Source: JANXYW01 sp031400455 (lineage in GTDB: Bacteria > Chloroflexota > Dehalococcoidia > DSTF01 > JACRBR01). Taken from it: DNA of 14,811 nucleotides. The DNA is taken from contig JANNPX010000051.1 in NCBI GenBank assembly GCA_031400455.1, positions 1-14,811 of the forward strand, in the 5' to 3' direction. Under the pieces are notes generated by a model. It was not told the DNA's origin. It was given only the letters and a program-made list of their open reading frames with translations, and ran no database searches. The position numbers were made by a program, and so were the translations under genes. Within the stretch, counting starts at the first letter, position 1. Every line of letters begins with the position of its first letter. Shown here in pieces: positions 7,952 through 14,801 of the stretch.

Positions 7952-8395
7952 ATGATGTCTGAATTCAGCGCAGAGATGGGACAATTCCTCACCGAGTCGA
8001 AGATCCCCCTTAGGCTGGCGACGAACACAGTGTCTGGCTGGCCGGTCGTGGTCTCACTCTGGTTTGTCCCCCTCGGTGGGAGTCTCTGGTGCGCAACTCA
8101 GGACTCCGCCGTGATCACCGGCCATCTCAAACACGACTCCAGATGCGGCTTCGAGGTGGCGCCCGACCAACCGCCGTACCGAGGCGTACGCGGCAGAGCT
8201 ACGGCGACGCTCCATCCGAGTCGGGGCGAAGAGATCCTCCTCATACTGTTGGACCGATACCTCGGCGGCACCGATTCGCCTCTAGCCAGGCGGCTACTAT
8301 CGAAGTCTGGGAGCGAAGTGGCCATCGAGATCGTCCCGACCTCGGTGCATTCGTGGGACTTTCGGGAACGCATGCGCGGCTCGCTGGCTCGATGA
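7952..8395 (+). CDS. Pyridoxamine 5'-phosphate oxidase-like FMN-binding protein
   Basis: The 147-residue product matches the compact split-barrel fold of PNPOx-like flavin or F420-binding proteins. The early strand pair around RLATNTVSGWPVVVSLWFVP, then GSLWCATQ, a basic HLKHDSRCGFEV segment and RGVRGRATATL are the usual order of the barrel. The length suits a stand-alone member of the family. The substrate cannot be told; such proteins include heme- or F420-dependent reductases and uncharacterised members. The start is ATG 7952 or the adjacent ATG 7955. GGGAGG at 7929-7934 is too distant for a standard ribosome site. A -10-like TACACT at 7938-7943 would place transcription almost at the start codon, so a very short leader is possible. 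It converges on the SRPBCC gene. Confidence 0.8.
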   Translation: MMSEFSAEMGQFLTESKIPLRLATNTVSGWPVVVSLWFVPLGGSLWCATQDSAVITGHLKHDSRCGFEVAPDQPPYRGVRGRATATLHPSRGEEILLILLDRYLGGTDSPLARRLLSKSGSEVAIEIVPTSVHSWDFRERMRGSLAR

Positions 8396-8398
8396 ACT

Positions 8399-8466
8399 CT
8401 GACGGGTCCCGCTGTCCGCGCGCCCACCATCGTGGCTCGCGCAGCGGCTCAGTCGTTCCCCGTCAG
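8399..8466. terminator. Long imperfect hairpin between convergent genes
   Basis: Outer arms CTGACGGG (8399-8406) and CCCGTCAG (8459-8466) are perfect complements. Inside are CCGCTG (8409-8414) with CAGCGG (8442-8447), then CGCG (8417-8420) with CGCG (8438-8441), and an apical CCAC-CATC-GTGG (8424-8435). It starts 4 nt after the stop of the plus-strand gene and ends 28 nt beyond the stop of the minus-strand gene. A bidirectional terminator or RNA-stabilising structure is likely. There is no clear T-run, so intrinsic termination is not certain. Confidence 0.55.
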
Positions 8467-8494
8467 GCGGATCTGTCGATAACGTCCGTGGGAA

Positions 8495-8947
8495 CTACAC
8501 CTGGCGGGCCGCGACATCCCCACCGAGCTCGCGGCGCAGGCCGGCCGCAGCGTTGTCACCGAGTCGCTTGAACGCAAGCCCGAAGATGGGGTCGATGATC
8601 CGTATGGCGCCCTTCAAGGTCAACTGCGCCTCGTACGTCATCTTGCAACCATTGGCGGTCGGCTCGACGGTGATCGTGTCCTCGGAGATCGTGCTCGAGT
8701 TCTCGGCCCGCAACACAACCCGCTTCGGGCGCTCGTAGACCGTCGTCGTGTACTCCAGTGCGATCTCGCGTCCTAGCCAGCGCACAAGGACGTGGAACCG
8801 CGCACCGATTCCGGCTTCGTTGCCGTCGATCGGGTGTGCCTCCGCGGCGGTGGGATCCCACTCGCTGACGTTGGAGAAGGCTGCCATATAGTCGAACACC
8901 TCCTCGGCGCTTCTCGGACTGGTGATCGTGTCACGGTAGCGGGCCAT
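8495..8947 (-). CDS. SRPBCC (START-like) family protein
   Basis: The 150-residue product follows the helix-grip pattern of polyketide cyclase/dehydrase-type SRPBCC proteins. It opens with a strand and helix (TITSPRSAEEVFDYMAAF), then SNVSEWDPT and a series of beta strands (RFHVLVRWLGREIALEYTTT cut into two, RVVLRAEN, DTITVEP, CKMTYEAQLTLKG). The long C-terminal helix includes RLGDNAAAGLRREL. These proteins bind small hydrophobic ligands in the cytoplasm; the ligand here is unknown. GGAG at 8956-8959 is 8 nt before the ATG. It is the last minus-strand gene downstream of the rhodanese gene, with 176 nt between them, so it may be read from the same transcript or from its own promoter. Confidence 0.85.
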   Translation of the reverse strand: MARYRDTITSPRSAEEVFDYMAAFSNVSEWDPTAAEAHPIDGNEAGIGARFHVLVRWLGREIALEYTTTVYERPKRVVLRAENSSTISEDTITVEPTANGCKMTYEAQLTLKGAIRIIDPIFGLAFKRLGDNAAAGLRRELGGDVAARQV

Positions 8948-8950
8948 GTC

Positions 8951-9100
8951 TTAGTCTCCTCGGCTGTCGGTTGTTGCTGACGCTGCTGCACCACCGGGCG
9001 CCAGACCGCTCAGGACTTCGCACATTGCGTCTAGATCTGAAAGCCCACGTCTATTCACAACAACGAGCGTGAACAAAATGAAAACAAGCGCCGTCAACAA
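8951..9100 (-). CDS. Possible small hydrophobic protein (weak)
   Basis: In the gap between the rhodanese and SRPBCC genes a minus-strand frame from TTG 9100 codes 49 residues beginning LTALVFILFTLVVVNRR, a plausible membrane helix. It ends 3 nt before the SRPBCC start codon, with that gene's ribosome site inside its last codons, a layout that fits coupling. Against it: no ribosome site precedes the TTG, and the tail is low-complexity (GGAAASATTDS). It may be chance. Confidence 0.2.
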   Translation of the reverse strand: MLTALVFILFTLVVVNRRGLSDLDAMCEVLSGLAPGGAAASATTDSRGD

Positions 9101-9123
9101 GCGTTCATCAGATGGGGACGCGT

Positions 9124-9573
9124 TTAGCCGCCCGTCGCGCGCGCAGCTGCACGATGCGTCAGAGGTAAGCCGGCTTCTTCCCACGCCCGCATACCGCCCG
9201 CCAGATCGATAATGTTGCTGTAGCCGAGGCGCTGCAGATCAGGCGTGGCTTCGGCGCTCATGCGCCCCGAACGGCAGTAGATGTACAGCGGAGCGGACTT
9301 GTCCATCGGCAATTCGGCTGCGTGTTCCTGGATCTCGTCGAACGGAATGAACGCGTCTGTCCCCTCGATCTCACCCTCGTAAGGAATGTGCACATTCACG
9401 ACGAATACGTCGCTCCTGGTGATTGAAGACTGGAAGTCCGCTGGCGCGAGGAGGGTGACTGAGCCTGCGGGCTTGCCCGGGGTTGGGCTTACTCTGGTGT
9501 CGCTGGCGCTCGATGTGCACCCAACGATGGCCGCTGCACTCAAGATCAATGGGACGGTGAGTCTCAACATCAT
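9124..9573 (-). CDS. Rhodanese-domain lipoprotein
   Basis: The 149-residue product starts with a lipoprotein signal peptide (LTVPLILSAAAIVGC, lipid-modified Cys19), so it should be anchored on the outer face of the membrane. A Ser/Pro-rich spacer leads to a single rhodanese domain at about residues 40-140. The active-site loop is CRSGRMSA with the catalytic Cys at residue 100, followed by LGYSNIIDLAGGMRAWEEAG, the usual end of single-domain rhodaneses of the PspE/GlpE type. The expected chemistry is sulfur transfer through a cysteine persulfide; the acceptor is unknown. AGGAG at 9582-9586, 8 nt before the ATG, supports the start; a second ATG follows at once. It lies 20 nt downstream of the TlpA-like gene, in the operon headed by the response regulator. 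Confidence 0.9.
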   Translation of the reverse strand: MMLRLTVPLILSAAAIVGCTSSASDTRVSPTPGKPAGSVTLLAPADFQSSITRSDVFVVNVHIPYEGEIEGTDAFIPFDEIQEHAAELPMDKSAPLYIYCRSGRMSAEATPDLQRLGYSNIIDLAGGMRAWEEAGLPLTHRAAARATGG

Positions 9574-9593
9574 GAAGTTCGCTCCTCGCGCAG

Positions 9594-10205
9594 CTAGCCC
9601 GCCGGCCTCGGCGACTGCGCCTTCTCGAGGCGTTGCCGCATGTCGTCGTAGCTCATCCCGCCCTGGATCACCGCCCGGACATAGCCGTCCTTGTCGATGA
9701 AGAAGCTATGAGGCAACCCCGATGACAGCTTATATGCACTGCTCACAGACTTGTCGTGGTCGAGTGCGAACACCAGCGCCCCGAGCGAACGTCCGTCGGA
9801 CCACGCGCGAGCGGTACTCGTGCCCTCTGCCTGATTCACCGCCAGTACGACGAAGTCGTCCGGGTGTTCGGAGGCCAACCGCTGCATATAGGGCATTTCT
9901 TCTGCGCAGGTCGTACACCAGCTCGCCCAGAAGTTCAGCAGCACCGTCTTGCCCCGGTAGTCGCTGAGCCGCACTGCTTGACCATCGTAGCCCGCAAGGA
10001 CGAAGCCGGGTGCGATGGACCCTTCACGCGGCGCGTCGCCGGGTGTGTCGACCCGGCCGGTCTGAACGCGCGTGCCGTCGGCTTCGAGCGCCGTGGGCGG
10101 ATCACCCTTCTGCAGATAGGTGTAGCCCAGCACACCGATGACTGCGATGACGGCTATCACTCCGACGGCGGTTCGAAGCCACCGCATGGTTTCGAGTCTC
10201 TGCAC
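9594..10205 (-). CDS. TlpA/ResA-like membrane-anchored thioredoxin-fold protein
   Basis: An N-terminal anchor (about residues 9-30, LRTAVGVIAVIAVIGVLGYT) is followed by a linker and a thioredoxin fold from about residue 62. It begins SIAPGFVLAGYDGQAVRLSD, as TlpA/ResA proteins do. The redox motif is WCTTC (Cys97, Cys100) in NFWASWCTTC, and the cis-proline site is SSGLPHSFF. The family carries out thiol-disulfide exchange outside the membrane, for example in cytochrome c maturation or disulfide reduction; the partner here is unknown. The start is GTG 10205: GGAGGG (10211-10216) is just upstream and overlaps the end of the kinase gene, whose TAA is 1 nt before the GTG. The alternative ATG 18 nt inside has no suitable site. 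Coupling to the kinase gene ties it to the sensor system. Confidence 0.92.
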   Translation of the reverse strand: MQRLETMRWLRTAVGVIAVIAVIGVLGYTYLQKGDPPTALEADGTRVQTGRVDTPGDAPREGSIAPGFVLAGYDGQAVRLSDYRGKTVLLNFWASWCTTCAEEMPYMQRLASEHPDDFVVLAVNQAEGTSTARAWSDGRSLGALVFALDHDKSVSSAYKLSSGLPHSFFIDKDGYVRAVIQGGMSYDDMRQRLEKAQSPRPAG

Positions 10206-10206
10206 G

Positions 10207-11481
10207 TTAGCCCTCCGATGCTATGGGGAGTACGACAGTGAACACTGACCCGGAGCCCGGCCGAGATTGCACCTGCACCTGGCCGCCGTGCAACTCAACT
10301 ATGCCCTTCGTGATCGCCAACCCCAGACCTGCTCCATCAGATGCGTCGCCGACGCGCGCGCGTGAGCGCTCGGCGCGGTAGAACCGCGTCCAGATGTTCG
10401 GCAGGTCTTCTTCGGCGATGCCCTCGCCTGTGTCAGAGATCTCCACGGCCACATGCCCGTCATCGCCACTCACGAGTACGTGTATCCTGCCTCCCGATGG
10501 AGTGTGCTCAAGCGCGTTGCGTAGCAGGTTGGCGATCGCCCGTTCGAGACGGTCGCCGTCCAGCATCGCAGCGGGGAGTTCATCCCGAATCGAAAGCTCG
10601 ATCGCGACGTCGGCCCGTTCCGCTCGGGCGCGCATCGCATCGACCACCTCGGAGACTACTTCATGCATTGTGATGCTCTGGCGGCGAAGCCGCATGGCGC
10701 CGGCGTCGATTTGCGCGAGGTCGAACAAGTCATCGATCATGCTGTTCAGCCGCTCGACATCGCGCCGGATCGTTACGAAGTAGCGCTTCATCTCGACGGG
10801 CTCGCTGACTACGCCGTCTTCCAACGCGTCGACCATGGCTCGGATCGTCGAGAGTGGCGTCCGGAGGTCGTGTGAGATGGCGGCCGTCAGCTCGCGGCGC
10901 TCGGCGTCCAGGGCGAGGCGTTCGTCCCGCGCGTCCGTGAGTCTTCGTGCGAGTGCCTGCACGTCCTCAGCGAGCTTCGCGACCTCGTCATGCCCCGACA
11001 CCTCCATCGTGGTACCCAGGTTCCCGGCTGCAAGGCCTCGAATGCCCTGATTGACGATGGCGATGCGGGCGATCGTCTGCGAAGCCACCCACGTCGTGAA
11101 GAAGACCGCGATGACAGTACTGAACGCCGCCGTCGCCAGCAGCACTTGCAAGTCATGATCGGTCGAGATGAACATCAGTCGGGCGAGCACGACAATGTTC
11201 GCGATGAGCACGGCGCTGCCGACGAGCGTAACGAGAATGAATCTCGCGAGGAGCGTCAGACCGAGCCGGCCGTCGAATAGGTGAATCAACAGCCAGCCGA
11301 CGACGACCGTCGCCGCCCCCGAGACCGATAGATAGACGCCGAGTTCGATCAGATCTCGGCGCGGCGGTGTGAGCATGAATTGGGTCAGCACCACCGCCAT
11401 GGCGGTTGCACAAGCCAGAACCAGGCCGCCCAAAAGGAACGATCGACTCAGCTTCGCTCGGCTCGGCGTCTCAACCCTCAA
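10207..11481 (-). CDS. Two-component sensor histidine kinase
   Basis: The 424-residue membrane kinase has about four hydrophobic segments in residues 13-135, linked by short loops, so there is no large extracytoplasmic sensor domain. A HAMP domain covers about 135-188. The HisKA motif SHDLRTPL has the phosphorylated His204. The ATPase has N box NLLRNALEHTP (Asn322), G1 DTGEGIAEED, F box FYRAERSR and G2 GAGLGLAI; all catalytic boxes look intact. The start is TTG 11481, overlapping the response regulator gene by 11 nt, typical of a coupled pair. A membrane-embedded sensor of this sort would detect a signal in or near the membrane, or the state of a partner protein. The co-transcribed TlpA-like and rhodanese proteins are candidates, which is inference. 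Confidence 0.95.
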   Translation of the reverse strand: MRVETPSRAKLSRSFLLGGLVLACATAMAVVLTQFMLTPPRRDLIELGVYLSVSGAATVVVGWLLIHLFDGRLGLTLLARFILVTLVGSAVLIANIVVLARLMFISTDHDLQVLLATAAFSTVIAVFFTTWVASQTIARIAIVNQGIRGLAAGNLGTTMEVSGHDEVAKLAEDVQALARRLTDARDERLALDAERRELTAAISHDLRTPLSTIRAMVDALEDGVVSEPVEMKRYFVTIRRDVERLNSMIDDLFDLAQIDAGAMRLRRQSITMHEVVSEVVDAMRARAERADVAIELSIRDELPAAMLDGDRLERAIANLLRNALEHTPSGGRIHVLVSGDDGHVAVEISDTGEGIAEEDLPNIWTRFYRAERSRARVGDASDGAGLGLAITKGIVELHGGQVQVQSRPGSGSVFTVVLPIASEG

Positions 11482-12148
11482 AGCGATACCCCGCTCCCCA
11501 CACCGTCTTCACGTGCCGGGGCCGTGACGGGTCGAGTTCAATCTTCTCGCGGAGTCGTCGCACGTGAACCGTCACCGTGCTGGCATCGACGTCGACGTCC
11601 TCGTCCCAGAGCGATGCAAGAAGCTGCTCGCGCGCGAAGACCTGCCCCGAGTGACTCGCGAGGTGGTAGAGAAGATCGAACTCGCGGCCCGTGAGCGAGA
11701 CGCGCCGCCCTTCGATCTCGACAGAACGCTCTTGACCATCGACCTGAATGCGTTCGAATTCTAGGCGCCTGGCATGAGGCGCCGCCTTCGCCGCGCGCCG
11801 CAGTACCGCACGCACGCGGGCCGCAAGCTCGCGAGGGCTGAATGGCTTGCTTATGTAGTCATCAGCTCCAAGGTCCAACCCCTTCAACCGGTCCAGCTCG
11901 TCGCCGCGTGCCGTGAGCATGATGATTGGTACGTCACTGCTTGCGCGGATTGTGCGACAGACAGTTGCGCCGTCGAGCCTCGGGAGCATGAGGTCGAGGA
12001 CGATCAGGTCGGCAGGCTGTTCGGCGAATTGATCAAGCGCCGCCTGCCCGTCGAAGGCTAGGCGCACGTCGTGGCCATCCCGCCGCAGATAACGCTCTAC
12101 GACCTCCGCCACCATCGGCTCATCTTCTACGACGAGGATTCTGCTCAT
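11471..12148 (-). CDS. OmpR/PhoB-family response regulator
   Basis: The 225-residue product has a receiver domain at residues 1-118 with acidic pocket VEDE (8-10), phosphoacceptor Asp52 in LIVLDLMLP, Thr79 in IMLTA and Lys101 in YISKPF. A winged-helix DNA-binding domain covers about 130-224, with LTGREFDLL, the recognition-helix region STVTVHVRRLREKI and the closing wing TVWGAGYRFEG. It acts with the kinase encoded next to it. OmpR/PhoB-type regulators bind tandem half-sites spaced 10-11 bp; just such repeats lie 28 nt upstream of its start, facing both directions. The ATG at 12148 has no good ribosome site. The predicted transcription start is only about 6 nt before it, so the mRNA may be nearly leaderless. 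Confidence 0.95.
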   Translation of the reverse strand: MSRILVVEDEPMVAEVVERYLRRDGHDVRLAFDGQAALDQFAEQPADLIVLDLMLPRLDGATVCRTIRASSDVPIIMLTARGDELDRLKGLDLGADDYISKPFSPRELAARVRAVLRRAAKAAPHARRLEFERIQVDGQERSVEIEGRRVSLTGREFDLLYHLASHSGQVFAREQLLASLWDEDVDVDASTVTVHVRRLREKIELDPSRPRHVKTVWGAGYRFEG

Positions 12149-12160
12149 ATCGCTGCGCCC

Positions 12161-12193
12161 ATCATATTCCTAGTTCCTTACGAAAGCCTTACG
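12161..12193 (-). promoter_or_regulatory. Promoter and tandem operator for the regulator operon
   Basis: Read on the minus strand: CGTAAG (12193-12188), 5 nt, CGTAAG (12182-12177), 10 nt, TATGAT (12166-12161). The repeats are 11 bp apart, one helical turn, as in PhoB/OmpR boxes, and they occupy the -35 region. The -10 matches TATAAT at five of six bases. The transcription start would be near 12154, about 6 nt before the regulator ATG. This predicts autoregulation. Confidence 0.7.
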
Positions 12194-12221
12194 AGAAAAG
12201 ATGCGGGCGAACCGTCAACGC

Positions 12222-12254
12222 CGTAAGATTTCCGTAAGCATTGCAGTCTATGCT
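12222..12254 (+). promoter_or_regulatory. Promoter and tandem operator for the radical SAM operon
   Basis: Read on the plus strand: CGTAAG (12222-12227), 5 nt, CGTAAG (12233-12238), 10 nt, TATGCT (12249-12254). Spacing is identical to the mirror-image promoter at 12193-12161, and the two operators are inverted about position 12207. The repeats cover the expected -35 region. The predicted transcription start falls at about 12261, on the GTG start codon itself. Confidence 0.7.
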
Positions 12255-12260
12255 GTGGCG

Positions 12261-13076
12261 GTGACCAGCTACGCATTCAGCGAGACCACACCTGAAGTCC
12301 TGCATGCGCCGCCCTCGCGGCTGTGGATCTACACGAATTTCGACTGCAATCTGGCTTGCACGTACTGCCTGACGTCTTCTTCTCCGGCAGCCGAACGGCG
12401 AGCGCTCCCTCCCGGCGCATACTTCCAGCTCATCGACGAGGCGGTGACGGCGGGCATCGACGAGGTATTTCTCACCGGCGGCGAGCCGTTTCTCCTTCCG
12501 GACATCTTCGAGAAGCTGGCGTACGCCGCCGAACGCTTACCGACGACGGTGCTTACGAACGGCATGCTCCTGAAGCGCCAGCGCCTCGAGTCGCTGCTGG
12601 CGCTATCACACCTTCCACTCACGTTGCAGGTCAGCCTCGATGGTCACGTCGCCGAGATCCACGACGCATATCGGGGCGCGGGCTCCTGGGACTCGACAGT
12701 TGCTGCGATTCGCTCTTTGCTAAGCCACGGCTTCCGGGTCGCGATTGGCGCGACGGAGACGGCTGTCAACAAGCCGCACACGGACGAGTTGCGCGCCTTC
12801 GTGTCTGAACTCGGCATTCCCGAGCACGCGTTCTTCCTCCGATCACTCACGAAGCGCGGCTTCAGCCATGAGGGCATCGAGTTGAGGGCTGAGGACATCG
12901 CGCCCGAGCTTACTGTCACGGCTGAGGGCGTGTTCTGGCATCCGCAATCGGCTGGCGAGGCGATGTTGCTGTCCCGTGATATCTTCCCGTTGCGCGAGGC
13001 AGTGGAGCTCATGCGAACAAACCTCGAGGTCATCAGCGCAGGCGGTCCGGTGCCCCAGCAATATCGCTGCGCTTAG
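12261..13076 (+). CDS. Short radical SAM protein
   Basis: From GTG 12261 the product has 271 residues. The radical SAM cluster motif is CNLACTYC (CxxxCxxC, Cys29, 33, 36), preceded by LWIYTNFD; LTGGEP at about 71-76 binds the SAM methionine region. Next come TTVLTNGMLL and LTLQVSLDG, the usual strands of the partial barrel. There is no Cys-rich SPASM domain, but the chain ends in QQYRCA. The enzyme should cleave SAM at a 4Fe-4S cluster; the substrate is unknown. An in-frame ATG at 12201 would place the operator and -10 inside the gene, so I prefer GTG 12261, where the mRNA would be leaderless. DoxX starts 15 nt downstream, so they form an operon with the flavoprotein. Confidence 0.85.
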   Translation: MTSYAFSETTPEVLHAPPSRLWIYTNFDCNLACTYCLTSSSPAAERRALPPGAYFQLIDEAVTAGIDEVFLTGGEPFLLPDIFEKLAYAAERLPTTVLTNGMLLKRQRLESLLALSHLPLTLQVSLDGHVAEIHDAYRGAGSWDSTVAAIRSLLSHGFRVAIGATETAVNKPHTDELRAFVSELGIPEHAFFLRSLTKRGFSHEGIELRAEDIAPELTVTAEGVFWHPQSAGEAMLLSRDIFPLREAVELMRTNLEVISAGGPVPQQYRCA

Positions 13077-13091
13077 GGAATGGAGGGTTCG

Positions 13092-13634
13092 ATGACGAAC
13101 GCACTGGTGCAGGCCGATTCGCCCGCGTGGCGCGGACAACTCGTCTCGTACGGCGTCGCATTCCTGCGGATCGGATTCGGACTGCTGTTTCTGACGAACG
13201 GCATTTCGAAAGCGACCGGTTGGGATGGTATCCACCCGTTCCCTGGTTTTCTCATCGACTATGACGGCGCGAAGGGGATCCTCGCCTTCGATGTCCAGTC
13301 GCACCCGGTCGGCCTGTACAAGGACTTCATCGACAACGTCGTCCTTGAGCACTACACCTTCTTCGGCGTCATGCTCACGATCACCGAGATTTCGATTGGC
13401 TTGATGCTTGTGACGGGCGCCTTCGCGAACGTCGGCGCCTTGATCGGAGCGGCGTTCGCGCTCCACCTCAATTTCGCCAACTGGGACCGAAACATCTGGG
13501 CCTGGGAGTACGCCGTCGAGTGGATCCCGCTGATCGCGCTTGTGCTCATCGGATCGGGCCGCTATCTGGGCCTCGATGAAGCGTCCTCGAAGTTGCTACC
13601 GCCACCATTGCGACGTTGGCCCCTGACGGGCTAA
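13092..13634 (+). CDS. DoxX-like integral membrane protein
   Basis: The 180-residue product has four hydrophobic segments. The N-terminal one, VAFLRIGFGLLFLTNGISKA, with the small-residue and NG-x-SK pattern, is typical of DoxX/DoxD-like membrane proteins. Others are around FFGVMLTITEISIGLMLV, ALIGAAFALHLNFA and IPLIALVLIGSGRYLGLD, where the GRYLGLD end is common in this family. DoxD/DoxA form thiosulfate:quinone oxidoreductase in Acidianus, and DoxX relatives in mycobacteria take part in thiol-redox complexes; most members are uncharacterised. ATG 13092 is chosen because GGAGG (13082-13086) lies 5 nt upstream; the ATG at 13080 lacks a site. It lies between the radical SAM and flavoprotein genes. 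Confidence 0.85.
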   Translation: MTNALVQADSPAWRGQLVSYGVAFLRIGFGLLFLTNGISKATGWDGIHPFPGFLIDYDGAKGILAFDVQSHPVGLYKDFIDNVVLEHYTFFGVMLTITEISIGLMLVTGAFANVGALIGAAFALHLNFANWDRNIWAWEYAVEWIPLIALVLIGSGRYLGLDEASSKLLPPPLRRWPLTG

Positions 13635-13653
13635 TCCAAGAAAGTATAGGCAC

Positions 13654-14790
13654 ATGCAGGCAACGCAGGCACAGACTGACTATCGGGAAGCGCTCGAATC
13701 CATCATCGAGAAGGTCGTCGCGCCAATGGCGATCGAGATCGATCGCTCTGCGACGTTCCCACGCGCAGCCATGGCCGAACTCGCGCGCGTTGGCCTCCTC
13801 GGCCTCATCAGTGCGCCCGAGGTGGGCGGAATGGGGCTTGGCCATCGCGCCGCGGCGGACGTTGTTGAACGGTTGGCGCAGCACTGCGCTTCGACAGCAA
13901 TGGTGGTCTGCATGCACTATGCCGGAACCGCCGTGATCGAAGCGCACGGGTCGACCGAAGCGCGGCAATCGGCCGCGTCGGGACGTGCGATCGCGACCCT
14001 CGCATTCTCGGAGGCGGGATCGCGCAGTCATTTCTGGGCGCCGGTGAGTTCGGCGACGCGCGAAGACGAGAGCATCCGCCTCGATGGCCAGAAGAGCTGG
14101 GTGACGTCGGCCGGTGAAGCAAACCTGTACGTCTGGTCGAGCCGTCCCGCAAACGCGGAGGGTGCAAGCACGCTCTGGCTGGTGCCGTCCGGTACGGTGG
14201 GACTGCGTGTGCCGTCGCCCTTCGACGGGCTGGGGCTGAGAGGTAATTGCTCGAGCCCGATCCTCGCCGAAGGCGCGACGATCCCGGCATCATCGATGCT
14301 CGGATCGGATGGCGGCGGCTTCGACGTGATGATGGGCGTTGTGCTGCCGTACTTCCAGCTGATGAGCGCCGGTTTTTCGGTCGGCACGATGGAGGCCGCA
14401 ACGACGAAGGCGGCCGCGCACGTCGGCGGCGCGCGACTCGAGCATCTGGAGCAGTCGCTCGCCGATCTGCCGACGATTCGCGCGTACGTGGCCCGCATGC
14501 GGATCAAGACCGACATGGCGCGCGCGTTGATGCTCGATGCCGTGCTGGCTGCCGAGACCGGCCGCGAGGATGCGATGCTGCGTATCCTAGAGTCGAAGGC
14601 CGCGGCCGGCGAGGCCTCGACAGAGGTCACCGACCTCGCGATGCGCGTTTGTGGCGGCGCCGCCTTCCGAAGGGAAGCCGGCATCGAGCGCCACTTCCGC
14701 GATGCACGGGCGGCCACGGTCATGGCGCCGACGACGGACGTGCTCTATGACTTCATCGGCCGCGCCGTCTGCGGTCTACCGCTGTTCTAG
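13654..14790 (+). CDS. Acyl-CoA dehydrogenase-like flavoprotein lacking the usual catalytic Glu
   Basis: The 378-residue product has the full ACAD layout. It has an N-terminal helical domain, ATLAFSEAGS (about 115-123) and SWVTSAGEANLYVW for the middle beta domain and flavin contacts, DGLGLRGNCSSPI, and a C-terminal helical domain ending RVCGGAAFRREAGIERHFRD-AR. Where acyl-CoA dehydrogenases have (I/M)YEGT with the catalytic Glu, this protein reads VMAPTTDV, so the base is absent at that position. It may be a flavin-dependent monooxygenase of the DszC/nitroalkane-oxidase type, an ACAD with its base elsewhere, or a non-dehydrogenase. The C-terminus is IGRAVCGLPLF. It starts 19 nt after the DoxX stop, with only a weak AAGAAAG ribosome site. 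FAD binding is expected; the substrate is not evident. Confidence 0.88.
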   Translation: MQATQAQTDYREALESIIEKVVAPMAIEIDRSATFPRAAMAELARVGLLGLISAPEVGGMGLGHRAAADVVERLAQHCASTAMVVCMHYAGTAVIEAHGSTEARQSAASGRAIATLAFSEAGSRSHFWAPVSSATREDESIRLDGQKSWVTSAGEANLYVWSSRPANAEGASTLWLVPSGTVGLRVPSPFDGLGLRGNCSSPILAEGATIPASSMLGSDGGGFDVMMGVVLPYFQLMSAGFSVGTMEAATTKAAAHVGGARLEHLEQSLADLPTIRAYVARMRIKTDMARALMLDAVLAAETGREDAMLRILESKAAAGEASTEVTDLAMRVCGGAAFRREAGIERHFRDARAATVMAPTTDVLYDFIGRAVCGLPLF

Positions 14791-14801
14791 GGGAGCTGGC
14801 C

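Noticed and set aside
12201..12260. ATG at 12201 as the start of the radical SAM gene
   Set aside because: It would put the tandem operator and -10 inside the coding sequence, and it adds a tail unlike the family. GTG 12261 fits the promoter.
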